From the NCBI RefSeq assembly GCF_042100115.1, contig NC_091273.1, forward strand, positions 4,960,001-5,024,000: DNA of 64,000 nucleotides. The letters run 5' to 3'. The notes beneath the pieces are model-generated. The model did no database searches, was not told the DNA's origin, and was given only the letters and a program-made list of their open reading frames with translations. Origin of the DNA: Alternaria dauci. Taxonomy: Eukaryota; Ascomycota; Dothideomycetes; Pleosporales; Pleosporaceae. The position numbers and the translations under genes are program-made. Of the stretch, positions 34,558 through 44,766 are shown piece by piece (position 1 is the stretch's first letter; the number at the start of each line of letters is the position of its first letter).

Positions 34558-36444
34558 TTAGGTGAATAGGAAAGACGTTAAAGGATCGTTTGGCTTCCAC
34601 AACTTCCCTTCCATAATTCCGTCTGCTGGCAGGTACGCTGGAGCGATCAGTTTCCACTCGGTACCCTCTGGACGAACTACCATAGGCAAGTTGCACCCTT
34701 GAAGAAGAACAATTGAGTCGCCACTCCCAACGTTTTGTGATGCAATACCTAGGCGTCCACACTGCGTTTGAAAGAGCTTCTTGCGATCGAGTCTGCGACA
34801 CAGACCTGCATGCAAGATAGAGCTGTGTCGGAGGAACCCTTCTGTAAAGCTATTGTTGTCCGAATACCCTATTAGCTTGCATATTTTCCGCTTCTCATCT
34901 CTCAGCTCGGCATCCTTCTGTACCCACTTCCAGTGGATGCATTCTCTTGGGCTTCTTACGTCGTCATTTCCCCAAATGTCAAGAAAAATATCCTAAAGTA
35001 GACCCAGGTATTGTTCTGTAAGTACGTTACTAGGAGCACGGAGGGGTTGAGCAAGGCTTTCGGTCAAAGTGTTTGCTTCAGCTAAAACAGAGGTAGCAGC
35101 AAAAGCGATGTGCTCATAAGATACAACATCGATAAGTTCGCCGTACGCGAGTAGCTCCCCCCCCCCTGAATAGAGAGTTTGGCCTCGTTTGAACCGCCCG
35201 CTTTGTGATCTGTCCACTTGGCCACTTTGGTGATATGCTGATGGTCTGACCAGTCCGGGCACCAACTAGGTAGGCTAAAGTTTGATACTCCTGTAAGACC
35301 TTCGAATACATGGACGCTACGATCGTTGTGAATTGCTGCTGCACTTGCTTCCGAGTATACATCTTCAACAGATCTCGAGTAATTTGGAGATCCTAAATAG
35401 ACTTGCAGGTGCTGTAGGATACCGTAAAGAGCGAAGACTTTATCTCGTGGCTCAGAGGCCTGGTGGCTACGAGCGTGAAGCAAAATTTCGGAAGCTGGAT
35501 ATGTGCTCGTCCTTAAAGTTGCGCTCGAAACCTCGGAACTTGATTGGAAGGATTCCAATAGCCTTCGATGGAGGATGGTAACTCTCTCATACTGTTTTCG
35601 TAAGGAGACAAGCTCTTGAGAATCTGAAGAAGGATGTTCGCAGTACGATTTAGGATGTGGCATCAGGAGGACCGATCTGATATCGACCTCACTACCTGTG
35701 TCTACAAGTATAAGACAGCGTTGAGCAAATACAATCTCTTGCAGAGGCCATACTCGAGTGAAGTACGATTGCTGGATCAGCGTACGCAAACGAGGTATAT
35801 TTTCTTTATCGACTAGGTTTTTTCATGTTAGCATGCAGTACGTAAGCATCATTCCTTAAACCTACCCCGTTGCAAATTGGAATTTAGCGTCGATTCACAG
35901 CCCACCCATGGTTCCAAATGACCAGGCCAGACAATGACTCCAGCAGCCTTCTTGTAAATAGTAGCCATCATAGCCACTTGGTGGCTACGCTCTCGCTGAA
36001 GACTCTGGTCGATACACAAAGCATCGATCCAATAGAAATCATCTAGCGCACTACAAGCTCCCTTCGCCTTGGTGCAGCGATCAGTATTTCGCCTGCGCAA
36101 TCTCAAGAGAAGATCATAGCAGTTCTCTGTCACCTGCAGTACCGCAGAACCACACTGAACTCTCTTCACTAGAGCCGCATTACCCCATGTATAAGAGGCG
36201 GCCTCGTACACAGGGTTGCCATCCAAGGATGCTTCATACAGGTCAACCCTAGGCACAAAAAGGGTAAACCATTTACAGCAAGGCTTCGTACACCGACGGC
36301 GCTCCTCTTCTTCTTGAGCACGCCTATCATTTCGCACGACACAGATGTGTTGAATCTTGAGTAACCTTATCGTGCGAGGTTTATCCTCCAGAGAGGCGTA
36401 CTGGTATGGGGGGAAGATTCAGAAGGATGTATTTCACCTACCAT
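34558..36444 (-). pseudogene. HET-domain gene (HET-6-like) broken by two frameshifts and a stop
   Basis: The minus-strand pieces line up as one HET-6-type protein: an N-terminal YQYASLEDKPRTIRLLKI, the HET core YEAASYTWGN and FYWIDALCIDQ (about 36240-35990), an intron (donor GTAGGT at about 35875, acceptor CCTAG), then YFTRVWPLQEIVFAQ, EPRDKVFALYGIL, LPSWCPDWS, and a C-terminal block DSIVLLQGCNLPMVVRPEG with a stop at 34558. Three lesions interrupt it. A six-C run at about 36410 puts the probable ATG (36444) out of frame. A ten-C run at 35157-35166 shifts the frame. An in-frame TAG lies just after YLGLL near 34994. Both shifts lie in homopolymers, so sequencing error is possible for them but not for the TAG. 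Confidence 0.75.
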
Positions 36445-36518
36445 CGATTTAGCGTCACGACAACATACTGTATGTAGCAAGGAATGCACCAGCAACTATA
36501 CTAGGTATCCGTTCCTCT

Positions 36519-37358
36519 TCACAGCTTCATCCCCGCAACCTTGCCCTTCTCAGGCTCACCCTCTTCGTTCTCATAAAGCGGATTGACCTGCACTTCCCTT
36601 GCCCACAACCTGAAAGACTTGTCCAGCGTCTTCTTGTTCATGACCGCACAATCCTTAATCTCCTGCGCACTCAGATACGATACCGCTTCTGCATCGCCGC
36701 CCGCGATAGCGATCGCGCGTTGCAGAAGTATGCAGTTCTTCTGAGTATATATCGACCGGTACACCGCCTCTTCGATGCTGGCTCCGAACGTCGTAAACCC
36801 GTGTTTGTGCTGGAGTACCACAGGGTTCTCCAATGAGAAGCGCGCAGCCAGAGCTGCACCGAGCGTCGCGTTCTTGATCAACAAGTCGTGCTCCGATGGC
36901 GCTCGTGCCGTCCCATACAGACTGTCCATTGTAAACACCGAGGCGCCGCCCTGGCCAAGGAAGCCAGCCATGTGGAAGACCGGTCGCACAGGATGCGGCT
37001 CTTGCGCACCATGTCCCACAGTGAAGGGAATGACGTCCTCGGAGTGCGAGTGCACCACACAGTTGGTTTTCGGGAACCGTCGCAATATCTCGCCGTGTAT
37101 GTAGCGCTCGCTGTAGCCCTGTGGTGCGTCGGGATCGACGGGTGTGGAGTCCTTCACCCAGTACGATATGAAGTCGCTCATGTTCTTTACGAGCGCCGGG
37201 GCGCCGGGGTCGTATGCGGCGATGATGTATTGCTCTTTGTTGAGCGGGTGTCGCACGGATATGTGGCCGAATGCGTCGACGAGGCCGTGGTGGTGGAGGA
37301 TGTGGTTTGCGCGAATGAGCAGGCGCAGTTGCTGCTGGAGTTTGGGTGGGATGGACAT
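36519..37358 (-). CDS. Class II aldolase/adducin-family protein
   Basis: Single-exon frame giving 279 aa from the Met at 37358 (MSIPPKLQQQLRLLI). An in-frame Met at 37646 would add 96 residues of low-complexity sequence, so I prefer the internal start. Family motifs: HHHGLVDAFGHISVR near the N-terminus, the zinc-binding HSHSEDVIPF, and the later LQHKHGF histidine, then a Tyr/Thr-rich helix. Class II aldolases (for example L-fuculose-phosphate aldolase and ribulose-phosphate epimerases) use a Zn ion for retro-aldol or epimerase chemistry on sugar phosphates; many fungal relatives have unknown substrates. No signal peptide; cytosolic. It is divergent from the DUF5519-like gene at 38170. Confidence 0.88.
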   Translation of the reverse strand: MSIPPKLQQQLRLLIRANHILHHHGLVDAFGHISVRHPLNKEQYIIAAYDPGAPALVKNMSDFISYWVKDSTPVDPDAPQGYSERYIHGEILRRFPKTNCVVHSHSEDVIPFTVGHGAQEPHPVRPVFHMAGFLGQGGASVFTMDSLYGTARAPSEHDLLIKNATLGAALAARFSLENPVVLQHKHGFTTFGASIEEAVYRSIYTQKNCILLQRAIAIAGGDAEAVSYLSAQEIKDCAVMNKKTLDKSFRLWAREVQVNPLYENEEGEPEKGKVAGMKL

Positions 37359-38169
37359 CTTTTGGTGTTGAGGTTTGCGCTCTATGGGGTGGTTCCCTTG
37401 AGCGGTCGCAGCTTCTGGCGATCTTGGTGATGGCGGTCCAGTCTTGAGCGATTCGGCCTTGAGCGACTCAACCCTTGCCTCCTCGATGATCCAGAGTTCG
37501 CGTTCTTTTGATGGCTGCAGATAGCCCCGGAGCTGTATTGGGGTGGGTGGATGAGATGCTAGAGCATGTGGATGTGGGCTCTCGGCCTCACGTTTACTCT
37601 TTTCAGCGGCGCAAACGTTGCAAAGTACCATCGGTATGTTCAGCACTTATGTGTGTACATGTTTCTAGATGTGAACGACGGAAGCCTTGACTTATGAGGT
37701 TTGCAGGCGATGTTTCAAGGCGCTGGCGGGAATAGCAGCCTTTGAAACCGCGGACGCCTTGGAGTTGCTAGCTCTTTAGCTGGCTTCAGGTAGTGCGTCG
37801 CAAACTCAACAATAATAGCCGTGACGGAGCTGCGAAACTCGATTGTAGCGTGCGCATAGTGTGCGCGACAACGCCTGAGCATTGTGACATGTTGGTGCAT
37901 GTGGTCGCGGAGGTGTTGCGGGGAGGAAGTCGGGCGATTGGGCGATGATGAGGGGATCCGATCTCTTAGCGCCGTTAGACTTCCCGCCCGCGACGCCCTT
38001 CCGACCCCACATCGAGCTGACGCTACGACCCAGCACCTCCGATACCTGGATTTTGGAACGGATCCTGCAAACGTCCAGGAACAAAGTTTAGAAAGCGACC
38101 TCTTGACTGTTTCATCAAGCTTCATCCGCGCAATCGTGTTTCGTTACCCGTCGCATAGCCTCGTCTGGA
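37359..38169. promoter_or_regulatory. Divergent promoter region, class II aldolase / luciferase-fold protein
   Basis: The two genes point away from each other across these 811 bases. A 136-codon minus-strand frame (37715-38125) covers part of it but shows no domain. Part of the region may be transcribed as aldolase 5' leader (GTATGT at about 37632 on the minus strand resembles a donor). Confidence 0.4.
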
Positions 38170-38927
38170 ATGGTGGCCCAATACATACTGGCTGTCGTCG
38201 CTGCTGCGGGACTAGCCTTTTGGTATGACTTCAAGAGCTGGCAAAAATTCGGTTCGCAAGCCTCTATATGTCCATGAAGTGTGGTTGTTAAACCGTCGCA
38301 GGAACCGGAGGCACACCACCTACTTTGGAAGGCTACATCAAGATCCGGCGCTGGGGACTGTACCTGCTGTATACGCGCCAAAATCTCCTGGATGCCTCAC
38401 CAATCCCCGATTCAGGTGTTTCCTACATCAAGCCCCAGAAGGTCCCGAATCGTGTTGGCCGTAGACCAGGACTCACGCGTTGGACACTGCCCCAACGCCA
38501 GTTCCCAGAAAAGATAACGCCCGGCGCCTCCGCTACACTTCACAATCTGATGCAGGAATTTGCGGAGGCAAAGGCCTACTCGAAGTATATTGAGACGGGT
38601 CCAAGTAAGACGGAGGGCGGCACTGGATCAGCCATCTACGTGAAGCCAGAGGTCAAGACCATCAACCCGGTAGCACACAAGATTTTCTTCGAAGTAGCGC
38701 ACGTACATCCAGCAGAGAACTCACTGCATGTGTATGTGAGTCCCCAAGACGCCAAACTGGTGATGAAAAGAGGCTGGGGACAGCGCTTTCCAGTGACTTG
38801 GCTGGCGCCCCCGAGCTGGATCATGGTGTATGCACCCCGGAACGAAGAGGAAGTTCAGATTGTGAGGGAGATAGTGCGGGCTGCTGTATGCCATGCGGTT
38901 GGCATGAATGTCGACACTGAGGTATAA
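38170..38927 (+). CDS. DUF5519 / luciferase-domain fungal protein with N-terminal membrane anchor
   Basis: Two exons, 38170-38251 and 38302-38927, with a 50-bp intron (donor GTTCGC, acceptor CGCAG); 235 aa. I chose the second GT because it alone preserves the frame; the better-looking GTATGA at 38223 does not. Residues 2-18 are a hydrophobic N-terminal anchor or signal. The body carries FGTGGTPPTLEGYIKIRRWG and a C-terminal ENSLHVYVSPQDAKLV...GWGQRFP...WIMVYAPRNEEEV segment, which I recognise as the fungal luciferase-domain type (PF17648). Despite the name, no light production is implied; the function is unknown. Confidence 0.75.
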
Positions 38928-39485
38928 AGAAATGCATGCGGGGGAGTTATGGCACATGATGCCGTCGACAGCTATCGTCTTGCCAAGCTCCCTGACTGGA
39001 ACTGAGTCTTGTAGATTCAGGTCATCCCTAACCCTACTAATGAGTTCTTTCAATATATTTGATGACATTCCAATCGCGTGGGAGAATGTGAAACTGGAGG
39101 TTCCGACTAATCCTTATAATTTAGGCCTGTTCACGATATGTGCTTATATTGATAAACAACAACCCCGGGTCATGAACGAGATGACGATAGATTCGGCATT
39201 GAGTTGAGCGCTTTGACACAAAAGTCATCATCCGTGTAGGTGGTGTTTGCGTACGGCATTGGGGAGGCGGAGAACCGGCGTCAGGCACTAGCGTGGTTGA
39301 AATGACGGCGCCCACCGCTTCGGCTGCAACTGCATCCCACCCACTTTAGCGATATCATGCACATGTCGGACGGTGCGAACGGCTTTGCAGCATGGTACCA
39401 GCTTTTTGTTCAATGTTAAGAACGCTCATGTCTCGACGATCTCTGGACCACATTGCTCCCTTATCGCGGACCGCAACTTCTCGTT
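38928..39485. other. Intergenic region
   Basis: 3' flank of the luciferase-domain gene and promoter of the FAD monooxygenase. No repeat or second gene recognised. Confidence 0.4.
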
Positions 39486-40763
39486 ATGGGTAACGTGGAC
39501 AAAAACATCAAGGTAATCGTGATCGGCGCCGGTACATGATAGCCTCAACGACATAAATGACGTTGACTAACACAAAAAGGTCCTGCCGGTTGCGCGCTTG
39601 CCCACGGTCTTAAGAAAGCTGGCATACCCTTCAGCATATACGACAAGGGTGCGGACGTCTTCCGACATCGCCATTGGGCTTTCACCTTGGGCTGGGCACG
39701 ACCATACCTATTTGAACTCATCCCCGAAGAGCTCAGTAAACAGATCAACTCTTGTCAAGTCGATCCGTACGTCGACTGCGCGGCACTCGGCGAAGACCGG
39801 ATCGTCATCTACAACGGCCAAACGCGGGAAGAAGCATTTGCATTTCCGATACCAAAAGCCCGAGAGATCAACATTCGAAGATTGCGTATACTGTTGGCCG
39901 AGCAGCTAGATGTCAAATACAGCAAAAGCTTCTCGCACTATGAGTTGAAGGAGAATGGTGGGGTCAGGGTGCACTTCGAAGACGGCTCGAAAGATGAAGG
40001 CGACATTGTCATTGGTATTGACGGCGCCATGTCGAAAGTGCGCCGATGCCTCATACCGAAGGACGGCAACATGGACACGCTTCCGTTCGCCTTGATGAAC
40101 TTCAACGCCTCCTACACAGCGGAGCAAGCGCATTTCATCAAAGATCGTCTTCATCCACTGGTAGATATTGCGATCCACCCTGCAGGACATTATATCCGTG
40201 CCAACGTGCTCGATATGCCGGATGAAAAGGACGCGAGTACCTGGACGTTCCAGATCCTGTCAACGTGGCCGCTGAGATATGTTGAAGACCACGACAATGA
40301 GACGGATCGCCTGAAGCGCCTCAAAGCGCACGTGAAAAGAGACGGATGGGCTGAGCCCTACAAGAGCGCAATCGAATGGATACCGGATGACACAACGGTA
40401 TTGCGCGATCAACTGAAGATATGGAAGACGGTTCCATGGGACAACCAAGGCGGACGAGTGACTCTGTGCGGCGACGCTGCGCATGCCATGACCTTTCATC
40501 GTGGCCAAGGCGCCAACAACGCCTTCTACTCCGCTCATTGCCTGGTCGAAGCGCTAAAGAGCGTTCAGAGCGGGAGTGCAACCCTCAAAGATGCGGTCAC
40601 GGCTTACGACGAAAGCATTTGGAAACGTGGCGCGAATGAAGTCCAGATATCAAAGGCGCAGACTTTCTTCACACACGATGGCTTGGACAACTTCATTAAT
40701 AGTCCTGTCATGCAGTTGGGGACGAAACCAAGTCATGCTGCGAAGACAGAGGGATATCAGTAG
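39486..40763 (+). CDS. FAD-dependent monooxygenase (PF01494 type)
   Basis: Two exons, 39486-39531 and 39580-40763, with a 48-bp intron (GTACAT...AAAAAG); 409 aa. The intron falls inside the Rossmann motif, which reads VIGAGPAGCALAHGL after splicing (about residues 12-26). The second FAD block GDIVIGIDGAMSKVR (the DG motif) and the third, VTLCGDAAHAMTFHRGQGANNA, are complete. The family uses NAD(P)H and O2 to hydroxylate mostly aromatic substrates (salicylate/p-hydroxybenzoate hydroxylase relatives) and is frequent in secondary metabolism. No neighbouring synthase is present, so the pathway is unknown. No signal peptide. Confidence 0.93.
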
Positions 40764-41237
40764 CTCGCGAGCCTGGCTAATGTGTGTGCCCTAGGGAGGC
40801 GGCGGGTGTTTCGTTCCGGTGCAGCCCACATCGTCATGTTAGCACTGGATTCAAGTAGAATAGTGTATTGCGAGCTTTGACCATTGTCCTTGCCTATCTT
40901 GTACAGTCGGGTGCAGTTGTGGCTTTGTGAGGTCTTAGCAAAAGCGGTCCGACCGCTTGTGTAGTATGCTCCATCGATTTGCGACCACGTTGGGAAGTGT
41001 TGGAGGAAAAAGGGTATGGCGTTGACAGGACGAGGAGGGCATAGCCAGGCACATGCTGCTTGATGTCGGAGACTAATGCTTGGAGGGGAAGAGCTTCCGA
41101 CTGAACGCGCATCGCATTTCTCTGGATGATGAGCACTAGGGACATTCCGAGAGTCTGGATGAAAATTTGTTACGTTACACCATCTGCCGAGGCAGGCTAG
41201 AGATGTCATCACCGATGGCGTCGAAGCGGCGCCCATT
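40764..41237. other. 3' flank of the monooxygenase gene
   Basis: A 159-codon minus-strand frame at 40757-41236 and smaller ones lack motifs. Nothing else seen before the transposon at 41238. Confidence 0.4.
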
Positions 41238-41643
41238 ACCGACAGCCTGGATGCATGTCACCCGGCCATGAAAAAAATGGGGTGGGCTATACTAAATCTA
41301 TTAGGACTAGCGCTTAACATACTCTAAACATATTCTAAATATATTTAGATATATCTATCTTTATTCTTATCTATATATAATGTATTTTATAAGAATAAAG
41401 ATATGATAGATAATACTAGTATTATCTATCTTAAAATTTAAAAAATCTTTTTTTAGATAGAGATATTAAGAAAAAGAGAACTTATAAAAATATCTAGAAT
41501 ATATTTAGTATATTATATAATCTGTACTAGGCTATGCTAGCGTGCGCACAGACCCGCTTTAAGATTAATATTACCTAATATAGCTAGGTCATGGCCGACC
41601 CCATTTTTTCCATGGCTGGGTGACATGCTGCCTCACCGACAGC
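41238..41643. mobile_element. Non-autonomous TIR element, copy 2 (about 388 bp)
   Basis: GCATGTCACCCGGCCATG near the left end (41253 on) pairs with CATGGCTGGGTGACATGC at the right (to 41628). The pairing continues through a CCGACCCCATTTTTT/AAAAAAATGGGGTGGG block. ACCGACAGC occurs at 41238-41246 and 41635-41643, a 9-bp candidate target duplication around a 388-bp element. The interior is very AT-rich and non-coding. Its right 150 bp match, inverted, the start of the element at 57621. Confidence 0.8.
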
Positions 41644-42297
41644 GGAATAAGCCGCAAGTCGCCAGGGGCTTCTGTCCCGCACGCACGGATCCGCAGATGT
41701 CTCTGACAGCGGAGATTCGTGATCCACAGTGACACAGTCGTATCAGACTCGTGCGCGCCACGCAAACATCATAGCAACATTGACAACAAGTAAGTGGCGA
41801 CCATAAGGACAAAGTTGCGACAAATTCGGAATGCTTGTCGTTGAAATATCCTCAACATATTCGGCTGACTCGGCAAGCCTATGTGGACCAGCCCGGATTT
41901 GGAGTCGCCACATGGAGACGGCTGGAGCGACGAAAAACGTTTGACACAATCTTCCCGGACATCTTACCCGCTTTTCAGTCTAGAAGGCATTCTGCGGTTG
42001 CCAACCCGCGTCGACTATACAATGGTTGGTTGGCAGCATATTAGGCCCCCGGGTCCTGAGTCAGGGCTCAGTTGCTGTGGATAGGGGATCGTGGATCATC
42101 TCGCTCGCTTGCTTGTTGCCCGCCCTGCGGAAATTCCTTCCCCCACATGCCCCTGCGTGCGTGGCGTTCGACCCCGAGTCATGTCCATCCCTATGGAAAA
42201 TCACGAGTAGAAAGTTCGACAGACTACATAGCCGTCTCCGCTGCGCGATGGGTTTCAAGTTGGGGAAGTCCTCGACACTACCTTTTTGCCGAAAACG
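41644..42297. other. Upstream region of the PTH11-like gene
   Basis: No supported gene. The 126- and 117-codon plus frames here overlap the real first exon in other frames. Confidence 0.4.
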
Positions 42298-43531
42298 ATG
42301 GCGCGAGACGATCGTTCTGGAGAGTTCACCGGTGTCTTGGGCTTCTTCATCTGTATCTGCACCCTTCTGGTACTGCTCCGATGCTATTGCAAGCTGGTCC
42401 TCGTGAAGAACTTCGCGGCCGATGACTACTTTTCTGTCCTTACCCTGGCGTCCTTCTTGGTCTACTGTTCCTCCGCGCTGCTAGGTGTTCACAATGGAAC
42501 TGGAAAACGACGATACCTCATCCCGGATGATAAGTATCCCGTGGGCATGAAGGTGTGTAGTACCACGTAAGCAGCGTACTCCACAAGGCTAACAACTCGT
42601 GATAGTGGTGGTGGACCTGCGAGCCTACATACGTCGCTACCAACATCTTCCTTAAATTTAGCATCGGCATTTTCCTGCTGCGTATCGCCGTTGACAGGAC
42701 TCATCGCACCATCCTTTGGGTCAGTCTGATCGTCATCCAGCTATACAGCGTGTACTTCTTCTTCCTATTCACCTTCCAATGCTGGCCTGTCCAGTTCTTT
42801 TGGGAACAGTTCCGCGGCGGCAAAGGCACCTGCATCCCCTCCAACCTCGTTGTGAACTCCTTCTATGGCTACTCTGGATTGTCATGTGCCGCGGACTGGA
42901 TATTCAGTATCGTTCCAATCTTCATCGTGCGCAAGTTGCAGATGGACAAGAGAAAGAAGATCACTGTAGCCATTGTACTCGCTTGCTGCGCTGTGTAAGA
43001 TTGTCTCACCTTCACGCGGTTCAGTGCATCTTAAGCTAACTCAACGCCAGAGGATCTACTGCAACAGTCATCCGCATTCCGTACATAGACGGTCTGAACA
43101 ACATACCTGATTTCCTCTACTCTACCACTGACGTCGCAATCTGGTCCACCGTCGAGACCGGAATCGGCCTTGCGGCCTCTGCCGCCGCCACTCTTCGTCC
43201 CTTGCTCCGCCAGGTCTTTGGCGACATGTCGACGCATGAAAACACCTCCCGCAAGCATTCGCGCATGTGGAATTCGGGCCACCGATCTCGTTCGGGGTAC
43301 CAGGAACAAGCAAGTCGGCATACCGAAAATGATATTCAGCTCAGTGATCATGGTTCCAAACACCAAACTGTCCACACTGTTCACGTCGTTGGTGGAGATG
43401 GATCGAGTCCGAATGGGAGTACGAGCGAGTTGAACAAGGACTGGGCGCAGGGCAGTGACAGTGGGCCGGCTGATGTGGGTGCAGGGGGTCATATGGGGAT
43501 CATGAGAACAGTAAAGATTACACAACTGTAA
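42298..43531 (+). CDS. PTH11-like integral membrane protein (fungal rhodopsin-like domain)
   Basis: Three exons: 42298-42552, 42606-42994 and 43051-43531, with introns of 53 and 56 bp; 374 aa. The protein has the seven-helix fungal-specific arrangement: GVLGFFICICTLLVLLRCY, FSVLTLASFLVYCSSALLG, then VATNIFLKFSIGIFLLRIAV, LWVSLIVIQLYSVYFFFLF, an extracellular loop with FQCWPVQFFWE and a paired Cys, AADWIFSIVPIFIVRKLQM, KITVAIVLACCAVGSTATV and a last helix near WSTVETGIGLAAS. The C-terminal tail is long, hydrophilic and His/Ser-rich. Relatives such as Pth11 act as surface-sensing receptors in plant pathogens; most members are uncharacterised. Located in the plasma membrane by inference. Confidence 0.88.
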
Positions 43532-44766
43532 GAAGGGACCAGAACCAAATAGAACGATATCGCCTTTCGTCACGATGACACTCATCCTTGCCCCATTATA
43601 CTTTGTGGAGATGGACTTCTCTGTGAATTGCTTCTTGCGTCATCATGATCACCTTTGTGGCGCAGAGGGCGGGCACTAGTGACGGTAGGCTTGCCGGAGT
43701 GGCGCCGATTTTCGGCGGCTTTGCGAACATCGTACGGCTCCTACAATCCAGATCTCCCGCATCCTCTCAGCGGACATCACACCAGCCTTAAAGTAGTGCA
43801 CGAATTTTCTATTGCGACATTCATCTCAACGCGTGGAGTTCAGCTTCGCGACATGGCTTCTTCGGCCCGCTTGCGGCTTCCCGCGTTGGGTAGCTCCACT
43901 CGTTTGGTCCAAGCGGGGACCTTTTCGACCGCAAAGCAATCACGAGCTTCGAAACCATCACTGTTGCTCCATACGATATGCAATATCGCGCATCGTATCT
44001 CGCTGTCTGTCCCGTCGGACATGGTCCGGAAGACCTTCTTTCCCTGATTTGCTACTCGTTTGGCTCGCTTCCAACGCTACACTCTGACCGGTCTCGAAGC
44101 ATGGCTTGTGCGGTGAAAATGCTCGACCAATCGTTGCTCGCAGTGAATCACTCCTCAACATCATGATGAGCACCTGCTCGTCGCGAAACCTCATTGACAC
44201 GGATACTGCGCTTCACCAGGCGCCTACTGTGGCTTAGGTTGCTTGCCTTCGGTTCGTGTTCAAACTCGTCCGTTTCTCGCCCCCACCTCAAACACGCGGT
44301 CGCCCACCACGTAAGCTCGCGCTACTGCGGCCGCTCCCTCTTCTCCCACGAACACTGTCGCTTAGAAGATGTCAAGCGATGCGCGACGCGCGATGCGGCA
44401 ATGCCCATGAGACCTCACCGCTCGAAATGACCTGTGCCGGATTCAACTGGGGTGACTGCTGCAGTCAATTCTCATACTGGTACGTTCAAGCCATGTATTG
44501 CCCCATCGCATGCTTCCGTATACTCGTGCGACACAGCGGTAACACCGAAGTATACTGTAATAGCGGCCGCTAGCCAGGCTTCGGCAATTGCAAGCCTGCA
44601 TCCTTGTCCACACCCGCGAAGGCCCCAATCACACCATCACGCGCGCTGCCAAGCACGAGCCCATCTGCCTCTTCATCAAGTAATGCGTTGTCGTCTATTC
44701 TATTACCTAGTATCTCTCTACGAGCTGTGCTAACATAACTAATACGTTCTTATTATACTCATCCTT
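43532..44766. other. Intergenic region, possible mitochondrial-targeted fragment
   Basis: A frame from the ATG at 43853 starts MASSARLRLPALGSSTRL, basic and serine-rich like a mitochondrial presequence, but runs only 64 codons and no second exon could be joined convincingly. The rest, including a 99-codon frame at 44434, has no motif. Confidence 0.3.

Noticed and set aside
44260..44360. Minus-strand stretch reading like an amidohydrolase strand
   Set aside because: Only about 30 codons before a stop and no metal-binding motif in the surrounding DNA.
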